Shown: positions 41,441-51,417, numbered from the stretch's first letter. The stretch: 64,000 nucleotides of DNA from Sodalis sp. dw_96 (GCF_018449575.1 NZ_JAAVUT010000002.1:1-64000), one strand, 5' to 3'. Notes: generated by a model not told the origin, from the letters alone. Program-made: numbers and translations.

Positions 41441-41659
41441 GTGTTGCCTGTAAAGAGTGGGGAAATTCTCAGCGCTTATCCGCTATTCTTCAATATTACT
41501 TATGGGTTCTCTATGTTTCATGGCAGTGATGTCTCTGCTTCCATCACGGATAAACATATTGACTGGCGCAAATTTCTGGCTAAATGGGTAGGAAATAATG
41601 TATCATTTTTACCGATAGAAAATACAGTAATTTTAAAAACATTAATGGAAATTTTATAA
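41441..41659 (+). CDS. Short frame coupled to the acyltransferase, probably a gene remnant
   Basis: 72 codons from a GTG. Its stop TAA overlaps the ATG of the next gene (TAATG). The sequence (DKHIDWRKFLAKWVGN, then FLPIENTVILKTLMEIL) looks like the C-terminal end of a larger enzyme rather than a complete protein. Family not recognised. The coupling suggests an operon whose upstream part has been lost. Confidence 0.35.
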   Translation: MLPVKSGEILSAYPLFFNITYGFSMFHGSDVSASITDKHIDWRKFLAKWVGNNVSFLPIENTVILKTLMEIL

Positions 41660-42714
41660 TGGAAAGACTAAAAGGTCTTGACGGAATCAGGGGGATTTTG
41701 TCGGTGATTGTGGCACTTTCTCACGCTTACGGTCACTATACAGGCTGGGATTCCGGTATATATCCCGTTAGGAACGCATCCTATGCGGTAGACATATTTT
41801 TTATTTTATCCGGAATAGTACTATATCATGTTTATCATGAAAGGTTAAAGAAAGATGAAACAAATTTCTATGAATTTGTATTAATTAGAATATTAAGACT
41901 GTACCCAATGCATATTTTTTGCATGATGCTTATTCCGATATCCCTATATATATCCGCTGGTGTCTTTTATCCAAATTGGATTCAAAACGTTACACCACAT
42001 AATATATTTGGTGATATATTATTAATGAACTCTATAAATGTAGGGTTTTCCTTAGCAACCAATCAACCTAGTTGGTCTATATCGGTGGAACTTTATGCGG
42101 GCACTTTAACTGCTTTCATTTGTTGTAAGAGTAGGATAATGCCATATCTATTGGCAATATTCTCGGTTATAATTGCATTCTGCTTTAGTATCCCACCTGT
42201 AGGTCAGGGAAAAGCTCATGTATTGTTATTAAATAGCGGAATTGTAAGGTGCCTTTTCAGTATGTCACTTGGTATTATATCTTACTCTGTTATGAAATAT
42301 TTTTTACCATCAATAATTAAAAATATTTTGATGGTTAGACTGATAGCGTTGATTGGCTTTGGAGTGATTTTAATAACATCTTTCAGTGTAACACTCACCC
42401 CATTGACTTATTTTCTTATCACGTTTATATCAGCCGCATCAATCTCTATCAATGCTGTAATCGGCGTAAGATGTCTAAATTTTCTTGATTCACGGTATTT
42501 TTTGATGCTTGGAAAGAGGTCTTTTTCAATATATCTATTACATACTCCCGTATTGTATTTATTTTTACGCTGTAAAAGTGAAAATCAAATCTCAAACTCA
42601 ATACTCGCTTTCTTATTGATAATGCTAACAATTTTTTTATCTAAATATACTACGAAATATATTGAGCACCCATTTATAAGTTTTTATCATCAAAAGGTCC
42701 ATCAGCGGCGATAA
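41659..42714 (+). CDS. Acyltransferase-3 family membrane O-acyltransferase
   Basis: 351 residues, about ten membrane segments. N-terminal RLKGLDGIRGILSVIVALSH (catalytic-type His), FFILSGIVLYHVY, RILRLYPMH, WSISVELYAG and the closing LLHTPVLYLF segment are typical. It is only distantly like the copy at 38.4 kb, so not a recent duplicate. Likely acetylates a surface polysaccharide. AT-rich and probably horizontally acquired. Confidence 0.85.
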   Translation: MERLKGLDGIRGILSVIVALSHAYGHYTGWDSGIYPVRNASYAVDIFFILSGIVLYHVYHERLKKDETNFYEFVLIRILRLYPMHIFCMMLIPISLYISAGVFYPNWIQNVTPHNIFGDILLMNSINVGFSLATNQPSWSISVELYAGTLTAFICCKSRIMPYLLAIFSVIIAFCFSIPPVGQGKAHVLLLNSGIVRCLFSMSLGIISYSVMKYFLPSIIKNILMVRLIALIGFGVILITSFSVTLTPLTYFLITFISAASISINAVIGVRCLNFLDSRYFLMLGKRSFSIYLLHTPVLYLFLRCKSENQISNSILAFLLIMLTIFLSKYTTKYIEHPFISFYHQKVHQRR

Positions 42715-43072
42715 AATTGATCACGCCCAGATATAAAAGCTTCCAACTATACTAACTGGCGGCGTAAAGCCGCCTGACCAGCACGCGCCCTAAGCTGGGG
42801 GGGCAAAACCTACCCCTCATCGAATAACTCAATCCATACATTGTTGATGACATAAATCACTATGCTCCCTGCAAAAATTGGCGGAGGGTTAAATGGGGTA
42901 ACCCCATTTACTATAGTGATATATGACAAAATCGACAGATGTAAAAAATAAATCGTTAATAATACACCCCCTGAATAGCTTCACTCAATAGTTGATCACT
43001 CGAAGGGAAATCAGCCGGTATTGTATTTTGTCCAATCGGCAAACTAACCAATATCACCATCCGGACTGAGTT
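42715..43072. other. Acyltransferase-IS630 intergenic region
   Basis: Contains a GGCGGC/GCCGCC hairpin at 42759-42775 just after the acyltransferase, without a clear T-run, and a palindromic element at 42856-42920. Nothing else recognised. Confidence 0.45.
42856..42920. repeat. 65-bp nested palindrome, possible MITE or IS end
   Basis: Outer arms ATCACTAT and ATAGTGAT enclose a near-perfect inner palindrome, AAATGGGGT-A-ACCCCATTT (42891-42909). Structure suggests a mobile-element end close to the dead transposase; not assigned to a family. Confidence 0.5.
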
Positions 43073-43873
43073 ATGCCGATCATTGCATTTATCCCTGATG
43101 AAGAACGACGTCTTATGAAAAGAGAAGCTCAACAAACTCATGATAAAAACTACGCTCGCTGACTGATGGCGATGCTCATATTTCATCAAGAAATGGCCGT
43201 CACTCAGGTCGCGAGAATACTTTGTGCAGCCCGTTCCTTAGTAGGCCGGTGGATTAATTTATTTACTTTATAATGAGTTAGTGGGTTAAAAAGTCTCAAG
43301 CCCGGTCGTGATCCACAGTGGCCTGTTGCTGATGTCTTGCCCATCTTTGCCGCTTATTGTGCAACGTTCACCACAGGATTTCGGCTGGTTGCGCCCCCGC
43401 TGAAATACCGAATTTTTGGCGCTTGTCGTTTATCGGCTTTTTGATATCTTGCTCCATCCCGTCACATGACACCGCTACCTGAGAAAGGCGGGCCTTGTCT
43501 GGCGCAGAGCCGCACCGATACTGAAATCACAGACCCTCAAATATGGGGAAAAACGCACAGCCATAGAGCAAGCCCTGGTGCAAAATTCGGTCGATAATAC
43601 GGTGTTTTATCCAGATGAAGTCGATATCGAGTTAAACCCGCCTAGGACTGATGTCTGAGAGGACAGCAAAAACGTATCGCCACGCCGGGGATGAATCAAC
43701 AATATTACCTGGCGGGCGCACTGCATGCCGGTACAGGACAAGCCGATTATGTCCGCGGTAGCAGTAAGAACTCAGACCTATTTAATAAACACCTAAATAA
43801 GCTTGAAAGGAAGATAAGATGGAATGTCGTGGGTAGCGGTGAATTGAAGGATTTAATCATATATAGTGTCTAA
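43073..43873 (+). pseudogene. IS630-family transposase remnant
   Basis: Translated across frames, it reads MPIIAFIPDEERRLMK ... THDKNYAR, then ARILCAARSLVGRWIN, then VFYPDEVDIELNPP (part of the DDE catalytic region) and QQYYLAGALHAGTGQ, the order of IS630 transposases. Several stops and shifts occur, and the C-terminal third, with the last catalytic Glu, is missing after NKLERKIR. Long dead. Confidence 0.8.
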
Positions 43874-44087
43874 ATGTTAATAGAATAATATTGGCCAGTG
43901 CGTCGCTTGCCGAACTGGCCGAATTTAATACGTTAGGGTTACAAAACTCGAATTTATTCATTCAGACGTCGCCACTCCTAAAATTGACTTTCCGCAGCGC
44001 GAAAACCTTAGTTACCTAATGATAAATATATTAATCTTAAAAGTCTTAGGGATCGGGTAATAGACTTTTTTGTAAAAATGCAATGTT

Positions 44088-45017
44088 TTATGGGAATGCA
44101 ATCTCAGATATATTTTTCACAAATGAATTTTGTATTTTAATCAAATCATTTTGTCTGTCACCCATCAATGCCGAATCAATTGAATAAGCTTTGATATTAT
44201 GCAATAACTCAGAATTTATTAAAAGCGTTGAACACACCCCAAAAATAAAAGAAATTTTTTCTATATTTTTTAACAAAAGAATATCTGTCAATGGTATATT
44301 GACATCTATAAATTCCAAATTTAGCGATTTATCGTTGTAAAGATTTTCTGCAAATGTAACCGAAGAATCTATTCTTGTATGTTTTGTCATGAGTATTTTA
44401 TAACCAAGAAAGCTCATTCTTGACATCATGGCATGTATTTCCTGGGCAATTAAATTATTATCATTTTCATTGGGGAAGCCTCCATGCCCTATAAAAATGA
44501 TGTTTTTATTCCCCCGCAAGCTTGGACAAAGATAGCATTGCGATGCTTTTTCAAGCAAAAATTTTACCGCACTAGCAGGAATAGGAACAGATAATAAATT
44601 TTTTACATTATTAAGAAGATGCGGATGCAAACAATAAAATATTCCCTTGTATTCACAACCTTTTTTAAGAAATTGACTATAGCTGGTTAACCCCTCTTCA
44701 TATAGATTATAGTGACGAGATTTAAACGTATCTTTAATTAACGCTAGCATTTCAAAAAATGGGGTAACCACTTCATAAAATTCTTCGACATCAGGTTTAA
44801 AATGTATGCCATCCACATAATATTCCTCATGTGATATTACATTAACAGAGGCCCAATTTGGGTACATCCTGTAGGCCCATCGAGTATTTTCTTCCCTAGA
44901 CTGTCTGTCTAGTGTTACAAGTAAATGGTTTCTATAACCGCTTTCAGATTGCATCACAAGTGCCGCAGCCAAAAGGGTTGAATAATAACCAGTGGATACA
45001 AATAGTCTTTCTTTCAT
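44088..45017 (-). CDS. Polysialyltransferase-like glycosyltransferase
   Basis: 309 residues from the ATG at 45017, which has GAGAGG upstream. The layout resembles the alpha-2,8-polysialyltransferase (POLYST/GT52-like) family: early VSTGYYSTLLAAAL, the acidic YEEGLTSYSQF, IFIGHGGFPNE in the second half and FGVCSTLLINSEL near the end (CMP-sugar-binding type motifs). It probably adds sialic acid or a related nonulosonate to a surface glycan. No sialic acid synthesis genes are in the window. Operon with the glycosyltransferase upstream. Confidence 0.6.
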   Translation of the reverse strand: MKERLFVSTGYYSTLLAAALVMQSESGYRNHLLVTLDRQSREENTRWAYRMYPNWASVNVISHEEYYVDGIHFKPDVEEFYEVVTPFFEMLALIKDTFKSRHYNLYEEGLTSYSQFLKKGCEYKGIFYCLHPHLLNNVKNLLSVPIPASAVKFLLEKASQCYLCPSLRGNKNIIFIGHGGFPNENDNNLIAQEIHAMMSRMSFLGYKILMTKHTRIDSSVTFAENLYNDKSLNLEFIDVNIPLTDILLLKNIEKISFIFGVCSTLLINSELLHNIKAYSIDSALMGDRQNDLIKIQNSFVKNISEIAFP

Positions 45018-45034
45018 AAACCCTCTCAAACTGT

Positions 45035-45940
45035 CTATCTAAATAATTTATTAACTATGCGTGCCCATAAATTATCATGGTTCTTTTTATCAAACATAGA
45101 AAATGTTCTATCAAAAAAGTGTTGATGACTTAATAATTCAGCAAAAGAAAAAGCATCACCTATTCCCAGGGTGTTTTTCCTAAAGGAATCTCTTAGCCAT
45201 TTATTAATCACTCTTGACTTATAAAGTTTTTGCAAATTTTCTTCGGTCAATAAATGGTTTTGATTTTTTACTAACGAAGAGTTGTAATGCCAGTAAGCTA
45301 GAGTCTCATTTAAAAGAGCGATATCATATTTACATAAAAAACGAACATTAAACTCCCAATCGCCGTAGTAAGGAAAAATTTCATCAAAATAACCAACATC
45401 ATCCAAAACATCTCGCTTAAATAAAAAACTCGCTTGTGTGAAAAAGTTTTCAGTTAATAACTTAAGGATATTAATGGATTTGATATGTTGATTATAATTC
45501 CTTCCTTTTTTTTCAAAAATTTTTCCCCTTATTATCTCCTCTTGAACTCTTTGCACATAACAAATTATACCTTTTGTATTGGGCCATTTATCACCTCTTA
45601 AAGCGTCTAGCGATTTTTCTAAAAAAACCGGCTCCCAAGAATTATCATCATTCAAGATAACAATGTAGTCAGATATTGAACTTCTAATTCCTATGTTTGA
45701 ACACGCCATGACCCCAACTGAATTTTCATTATGGACTACCTTTAGTCTACCTTTATAGTCTAATGTATATTTATTCGATAAATCCTCAACTTTTTTTACA
45801 TCTCCACCATCATTTATGATGACATGATTCCAATCACTGAAGCTTTGCTGTAAAACAATGTTTATACACCTTTCAAGCATAATTCCACTATTTTTTGTTC
45901 TCGTAATTATGGCCACAGCGCTTTTTTGTTTGTTTTCCAT
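45035..45940 (-). CDS. Family 2 glycosyltransferase
   Basis: 301 residues. The GT-A fold N-terminus VAIITRTKNSGIMLERC is followed by VIINDGGD, NSVGVMACSNIGIR and the acidic metal/nucleotide motif LNDDNSWEP. FPYYGDWEFNVRF lies where GT2 enzymes carry the catalytic base. Cytoplasmic; transfers a sugar to a glycan or carrier lipid. Upstream of the sialyltransferase-like gene, with 17 bp between. Confidence 0.85.
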   Translation of the reverse strand: MENKQKSAVAIITRTKNSGIMLERCINIVLQQSFSDWNHVIINDGGDVKKVEDLSNKYTLDYKGRLKVVHNENSVGVMACSNIGIRSSISDYIVILNDDNSWEPVFLEKSLDALRGDKWPNTKGIICYVQRVQEEIIRGKIFEKKGRNYNQHIKSINILKLLTENFFTQASFLFKRDVLDDVGYFDEIFPYYGDWEFNVRFLCKYDIALLNETLAYWHYNSSLVKNQNHLLTEENLQKLYKSRVINKWLRDSFRKNTLGIGDAFSFAELLSHQHFFDRTFSMFDKKNHDNLWARIVNKLFR

Positions 45941-47051
45941 ATGTTGACTTACCCGCCGCTCAATTTTTTAAATATAAACTACAAAGATTAGCCATAGTAT
46001 AAATTAATTTATCATTAAAATGAAATTATTTATTGTGTTAGAATTTATATGACAATAACTGGACTTCAAACGTATCGGATGAACCTCTCGTTCAGACACA
46101 TTCGTGTCTCTACACCTTCAACGCTGTACACTGCATAAGGTCTTATCACTCTTATTCAGGGTTGACGGTAGGCTAGTTAACCAAACTCATTAAAAGAGTT
46201 CACTATAAAGAAATCGACAGCTAAAAAAAAGATCTTCATCACTTCATGTCCGAGGTATCTGAGTAGACATTAGCAACGGCCGATGTTTACGGCGTGTCGC
46301 ATGTTTTCAATAAGGTTATGAATCGCGTTTTTGAAAGTGGCATTGTAAACATATGCACTCAATAACCGCGAACTTAAACACTTCTAAGCCTATCATGCGC
46401 TTGGATTGCTGTCATTATTATGATATTGGATTAAAGGTCTTCCATACCGTCAAAGTTTGAGATCAGATACTAAAGTTTTTTTAAAGCAAACTGGTAAAAA
46501 AAATTAATTGCCAAGCCTAAAAAATTAAGTATCATCATAACATTTCGCACCATAATAACCATTAATTGAGTTTGGAGCAATATTGTATGAAACCTTTTTT
46601 TTAAGATATCTGTGTTGTTACTTGAAAGAATCCTTTTCATGATAGCTGAATATAGCATATTTCATCACGAGTCGATGCTTGACGCCACTCAGATTGATCG
46701 TTTGAAGCAGAGATCTAAGTTTTTTCAATATACAAATAAAGGCAGATGATATAAGTTGATAGCTCTTTTGAGTAAGATAGTTAATGTATATTAGCCGTAT
46801 TGATGTATGTGGCCGATATCAATCAATGAATTTTTATAATGTTTATTTCTTCAACAAAAATCGCAATTTTTATGCAACTTTTAATCTGAGGCATTTTTTA
46901 CATAAGCGTTATAAAAATATATCTTTTTAAAGCCGGGCTCATCCTAAATAGTCTTTTATACGATATATGACTCCTATAACGCTTTTCACTCTTAGCTCAT
47001 GCTTCTGATTTTAGATATATATAAATATTTTTATTTTACAAAGGGTGATTT
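45941..47051. other. AT-rich gene-free stretch (1.1 kb)
   Basis: Between divergent glycan genes. Only short frames without family similarity are present. A few GC-richer patches (about 46060-46160 and 46250-46420) may be eroded remnants of earlier genes or insertion sequences. Promoters for both flanking genes presumably lie here. Confidence 0.45.
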
Positions 47052-48119
47052 ATGGCTAAAACTGTATTATTAATTAATGACACTGAAGATGTGTACCACT
47101 GGGGTTGCTATGGTACTTCTCATGCGATAAAAGATAAATTACATGAAAAGGGAGCTAAAGAGATACTTACCGTATCAGTATATGAGGTTCACAATTTAAA
47201 AAACATACCGAATTCTTTACTCGAATTCGGTGAACAGAATACTTTTATAACTGAATATCCTGAAATTTCTCAAAAAATGAAAAGCTCAGATATCATTGTC
47301 ATTAATGGGGAAGGGACGATTCATGATTTTACTCCCTATTCAAAAGCTCTGCTATTTCTCATTTATGCTGGAAAAACCTTTTTTAATAAAAAAACTGTTT
47401 TGATTAATCACTCATGCTTTCCAAACACAATTGATGCAGATGCCATTAGCTATTATAAAGCCGCTTATAATTGCTGTGATTTTATTGCCGCTCGAGAAAC
47501 GTACTCTGTTAAAATTATCAATGAAATTTTAAATAAAGAATGCTTTTTGGCGTTTGATAGCTTACCTTTGACTATAAAATCAATTCACTATAATTTAAAT
47601 GAGAGGAGATTCAAAGAATCTTATATATGTATTTCTGGTGCTGTTAATTACGATTTCGACCGTTCAAAAATGGTCGCAAAAAGGCTTTTGAAGGAATTTC
47701 CTCATCATAAATATTTATTTTTATCCGGTTCAAAAGAAGAAGGCATTCACTTTGAAGATGCAATAGCTTTTGAAAGTCTTAAAGAATACATACCTGGCAT
47801 GGAATTATATGGCGCCACAAGTTTTAGTGATTGGGTTTCTGTTATAAAATATGCTGATTTATTAATTTCTGGGCGTTATCACTATACCATTGGGGCTTTA
47901 TGCGTTGGTACTCCAACAGTTTATTTCCCCTCAAACACACCCAAAATTGACGCAATAGTCAAAGATTTAAAATTACCAAAGGCTATTTATAACAAAAGTG
48001 ATTTTATATTTAACTTACAGCTTATATTCCGAATAAAACAAGCTAAATATCGGAATTGGAAAGTCCTTTTAGAAAAATTATGCATTCTTGCTGACAAAAA
48101 TTATGAGTGGGATTTGTAA
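47052..48119 (+). CDS. Polysaccharide pyruvyltransferase family protein
   Basis: 355 residues, start supported by AAAGGGTG. Family features: N-terminal VLLINDTEDVYHWGCYGTS, the NGEGTIHDF motif, FIAARETYS and ISGRYHYTIGALCVGTPTVYF. These enzymes (CsaB/WcaK-type) put pyruvate ketals from phosphoenolpyruvate on surface sugars; some members do other chemistry. No AmsJ/WcaK neighbours. AT-rich and probably part of the acquired glycan set. Confidence 0.8.
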   Translation: MAKTVLLINDTEDVYHWGCYGTSHAIKDKLHEKGAKEILTVSVYEVHNLKNIPNSLLEFGEQNTFITEYPEISQKMKSSDIIVINGEGTIHDFTPYSKALLFLIYAGKTFFNKKTVLINHSCFPNTIDADAISYYKAAYNCCDFIAARETYSVKIINEILNKECFLAFDSLPLTIKSIHYNLNERRFKESYICISGAVNYDFDRSKMVAKRLLKEFPHHKYLFLSGSKEEGIHFEDAIAFESLKEYIPGMELYGATSFSDWVSVIKYADLLISGRYHYTIGALCVGTPTVYFPSNTPKIDAIVKDLKLPKAIYNKSDFIFNLQLIFRIKQAKYRNWKVLLEKLCILADKNYEWDL

Positions 48120-48465
48120 AACAACACTCATTTTTATTAATCACATCTAAAAGAAGCTTTAGTTATAATTGATAGTTAATCATTTATAATAAATTCATGA
48201 TCCGATAAATTGAGACGACAGTTTTTTAATTACGGAAGATATAAACATTGCATTTATGGTTTACTAACTTACCCTAAGGACTGATTTAAGGTCAGAATTT
48301 GTTGGTAAACCAACCGTAAACTAAAAGCAATTGATTCAGATAACAAAATCGATGTATTTTTTTCATAAAGAGAACCTAATCACCCTATTACCTCTTAAAT
48401 AGTGCTTTTTTAACTCATGATTTTAATAAGGAATACTCTACCTCTCCCGTATAAAAGGTCCTCTT
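48120..48465. other. Intergenic, nothing recognised
   Basis: 346 bp, AT-rich. It marks the change from AT-rich cargo to the more GC-rich methyltransferase gene. No hairpin or frame stands out. Confidence 0.4.
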
Positions 48466-49371
48466 ATGAGTAAGAAAACCAAACCCTTTTTCTCCACCAC
48501 CGCCGAGATGGTCTGCCTCCTGCGTGCAAAATCCTTTAACGAAAAGCGTGAATTCTATAAAAGCGACGACTATGTTTCTGTTCTGATAAGCCACTCACTT
48601 AATTCTTTCTTATCAATCATGCATAAGTCGTTTGTACTGGGATTTGATGGCTTCAATCCCATGCTGCCGGCAGGCATCTATGAATATGTTGTCGCCCGGA
48701 CCCGCTATATCGATAATTTATTCAGTACCCTGCCGGCCGGGACATCCCATGTGTTTATATTAGGCGCAGGCTACGACTCGCGGGGGTTTCGCTTTCAGGA
48801 AACGCTAAAAAGCTGTTTGGTGTATGAATGCGATCATCCGGATATGCAGACCCATAAACGACGGCTCCTGGAAAACATTAATATTGATTATCCTGCGAAC
48901 GTAAAATTTGTTCCCATCGATTTTTCCAACAACTCTTTCGACGAATGGATAAAATCCCTTGATTTAAAACCGAAAAATAGCTGTTTTTTTCTGCTTGAGG
49001 GACTGACTATGTATCTCTCCCCGCAGCAGATGAAAAGCATCCTGCACACCGTCAGCCAGGTTGCGGCCGGACAATGCCGGCTTTTTTTCGATTATGCCTA
49101 TGCTGAAGTTATCAGGGGTGAATACGGCGGTTATAACGAGGCCGAATGCATCGCTGAGGTAAGAACCGTGGGGGAGCCCTGGAAATTTGGTATTGAAAAA
49201 AGTGCGCTGGCTGAATTTTTGCAGCCATATAGGCTGGCGGTGGTTGATGAGATGACTAGCCGAGATATAGAGCATAGTCAATTCACCGACCAGGACGGCA
49301 GATGCCATGGACACGTCATAGATTCCGTGGCCTGGGTACTTGCACAAAGAATAAATGAGGCAGGATTGTAG
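48466..49371 (+). CDS. Class I SAM-dependent methyltransferase, leucine-carboxyl-methyltransferase type
   Basis: 301 residues. SAM-binding motif FILGAGYDSRGFRF near residue 100, acidic motif VYECDHPD, and FFLLEGLTMYLS are the marks of the LCM/PPM fold (TIGR00027). Family members methylate carboxyl or hydroxyl groups of small molecules, often in polyketide or lipid pathways. Substrate unknown. Its base composition is GC-richer in the second half than at the start. Confidence 0.8.
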   Translation: MSKKTKPFFSTTAEMVCLLRAKSFNEKREFYKSDDYVSVLISHSLNSFLSIMHKSFVLGFDGFNPMLPAGIYEYVVARTRYIDNLFSTLPAGTSHVFILGAGYDSRGFRFQETLKSCLVYECDHPDMQTHKRRLLENINIDYPANVKFVPIDFSNNSFDEWIKSLDLKPKNSCFFLLEGLTMYLSPQQMKSILHTVSQVAAGQCRLFFDYAYAEVIRGEYGGYNEAECIAEVRTVGEPWKFGIEKSALAEFLQPYRLAVVDEMTSRDIEHSQFTDQDGRCHGHVIDSVAWVLAQRINEAGL

Positions 49372-49467
49372 CCCACCGCAAGCGGCAAGCCTTTCCACTG
49401 CTAAGGTCGCAACCTTTACACTGGCATTGTTGGGCAAACACGACGAGTCCCGCCGCGTTTGATTCCC

Positions 49468-50496
49468 TTACCAAATTACGCCAAGGCCAGTGGTGAGGGT
49501 CCTTTCATTAAGGCTGTCTCGCGTACCGCTGACCCGGTCATAACCGTAGGAAAGGTTTAGCGTTGCCCGATCGGTAAGTTTATACCGAATACCGGTGTCG
49601 GCATCCAGGCTGGACGTGTCGCCGGACAATGAGTGGGCAAATTCGCCACGGGCGTATAATTCCAGACGCTTGCCGAAGATAAAGCGACCGTAATCCCAGC
49701 GGATACCGGTGGCGGAAAAATGATCCTGTTCACCGTCGCTATAAAGGTAGTTGACCCGGCCAAGCAAGGCCGTTAAAGAAAAGGCCCCCAGTTCATTGTC
49801 CCAAAACTGGTAGCCGGGACCGGTACCGACGAGAAATTGCCGGGAAAGATCTTCAACCCAGTCACGTTTAAATATCAACCGGCCTTGCCAGAACAATTTC
49901 TGATTAATAAAATGATCGAGGGAGTAACGCGCACTGTAATTCTCTGTATTAACAGTAGAATTCTCCGTTTCCCGATTGTAAGTCCCGCCGAAATCATGGC
50001 GCCACATGCCGTGGCTCAGCTTACCGTTAAAATCCAGGGCATAGTTCTGGCTGCGCGTTGAGGATTTTTGCAGATTAACGCCGATATCAGCATTACCGTT
50101 CCACACCAGGTCGGTGACGCGAGGCTTGGGTTTAACGAACTGACGAATTGTCGCTATGGGCACGTCTTTTCTGGTTATCTTATCCGATACCACGACGTGT
50201 CCAGGTTTTGCCGATTGTACCTTTAACAGGTATTCAGCCCCTAAAGAGCCGTTACGCAAGAGCAAGGGACTTTCACTCTGAAGGGTGCTTACCGCCGACC
50301 AATCCAGAGATAACAGGCCGCCGTAGGTCGTCTGCAAAACCAGTTTGCCGCCGTCCAGCGATTTTATGTCACCGCTAATCCGATCGCCATTTTTGAGAAA
50401 GACGGTATCGGCAAGAGCCAATCCAACAGGGATCATGATAAAGAACAGCCAAGCCATGAGTACGGCTACGGGCCTGAGGCGGGTGAAGGGGTTCAT
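49468..50496 (-). CDS. YdiY-like outer-membrane protein (DUF481)
   Basis: 342 residues. A signal peptide to about residue 29 (LADTVFLKNGDRISGDI follows) precedes an SH3-like segment and a C-terminal beta-barrel of alternating residues ending in Trp (TLTTGLGVIW), as expected for outer-membrane insertion. E. coli YdiY is a shorter acid-inducible relative; function is unknown. Convergent with the methyltransferase gene. Confidence 0.82.
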   Translation of the reverse strand: MNPFTRLRPVAVLMAWLFFIMIPVGLALADTVFLKNGDRISGDIKSLDGGKLVLQTTYGGLLSLDWSAVSTLQSESPLLLRNGSLGAEYLLKVQSAKPGHVVVSDKITRKDVPIATIRQFVKPKPRVTDLVWNGNADIGVNLQKSSTRSQNYALDFNGKLSHGMWRHDFGGTYNRETENSTVNTENYSARYSLDHFINQKLFWQGRLIFKRDWVEDLSRQFLVGTGPGYQFWDNELGAFSLTALLGRVNYLYSDGEQDHFSATGIRWDYGRFIFGKRLELYARGEFAHSLSGDTSSLDADTGIRYKLTDRATLNLSYGYDRVSGTRDSLNERTLTTGLGVIW

Positions 50497-51118
50497 AAAC
50501 GAGTTTACAATAATTTAACGGATAATAATTATAAAGGCATTTATCAAGAACATAATCAATAGGACTGTTTAACCTGTAGCGATGCCAACGTCGCCGACTT
50601 CCGGTATGTAACAGCGTATTCGCCCATTTCTCATAGTTGAACTTTGTGCTCGCGGATAAACCTTGCGGGATAAAGAGCGCTTTTTTACAAAATGCCTTCC
50701 CTGTCACAGCCTAAAGCGCGAATCCAGGCCATGATTCAATCATAGAATGGAGGTGACTTATGCTGCGTACAAACGACATTGCATTTTTAGCCGGACTTGC
50801 CTTGGTCATTGTTGGCTTTGTTACATTCATGTATGCATAACAAAATACATGCTGCCTGAGGATAAAAAACGTTCTCGGTGAAATGACAGAGAAGCGCACC
50901 GACAACCTTTGCTGTACTCCCTCTTTCGAGGAGGTAAGTAGCCGATGCGCTTTTCTGAGTTAAAAAGCCCCCTATGAACAGGAGCTGTAAAAAAGGAAGT
51001 ATCCTTTCCGGCGCTTATCTCCGGCACTCTTGGCAATGTTCGACAGTGTTCAAGGTGGTAGCTCTGCGAAGGACAGTGGCATAATAAGATTAATCTGAAT
51101 AAATGTCAGTGATAATTA
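50497..51118. other. Intergenic region with a small membrane gene and an inverted repeat
   Basis: Contains the 26-codon frame at 50760-50840. Between about 50888 and 50962 an imperfect inverted repeat (AGAAGCGCACCG / CGATGCGCTTTTCT) encloses a smaller CCTC/GAGG stem. It may be a small RNA or an element end. No other gene seen. Confidence 0.45.
50760..50840 (+). CDS. Predicted 26-residue single-span membrane protein
   Basis: ATG preceded at five bases by GGAGGT, a near-ideal ribosome-binding site. The product is a charged, short N-terminus (MLRTNDIAF) and one hydrophobic segment (LAGLALVIVGFVTFMYA), the typical form of enterobacterial small membrane proteins that modify transporters or sensors. 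No terminator directly after. Family not recognised. Confidence 0.6.
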   Translation: MLRTNDIAFLAGLALVIVGFVTFMYA

Positions 51119-51349
51119 TCACAGTTCCACACCCCCTCCCGGCGATACTTCAACGTTAATGTCCTTTCCGGAAACAACTTTTACCCCCTGAGTGCTGTAG
51201 CAATACCGGGTTCCTTGTTCGAGGCTTGATAGTCTTTTGCTCATCCTATGGCGCCTCAACGCCCGGACAGCAACTGTTTTTCTCGTTATTGTTACCTCAA
51301 TATTTATCTTTTCTGCCTGATTATCTGTGTAAGTTTGCCGCTTATTCAT
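51119..51349 (-). CDS. Small basic hypothetical protein
   Basis: 76 residues from the ATG at 51349 (MNKRQTYTDNQAEKINIEV); the frame extends upstream to 51436. Lys/Arg-rich with alternating hydrophobic strands near the C-terminus (GVKVVSGKDINVEVSPGGG). No clear ribosome-binding site. Divergent from the PPPY protein gene by 68 bp. Not recognised; may be spurious. Confidence 0.35.
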   Translation of the reverse strand: MNKRQTYTDNQAEKINIEVTITRKTVAVRALRRHRMSKRLSSLEQGTRYCYSTQGVKVVSGKDINVEVSPGGGVEL

Positions 51350-51417
51350 GGCTGCTTTTCTGCTCTTAAAGTCCGTTTTCACGACGTAAACCCTCACTAA
51401 AAATGGAGTATGTGCAT

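Noticed and set aside
36988..49400. Region 3 as part of the same tRNA-Pro island
   Set aside because: The exact attR and the displaced tRNA terminator at 36960-36987 end the island; I found no third copy of the 29-bp repeat.
50888..50962. Riboswitch or attenuator
   Set aside because: Imperfect inverted repeat only; it matches no riboswitch class I know and no gene starts directly after it.
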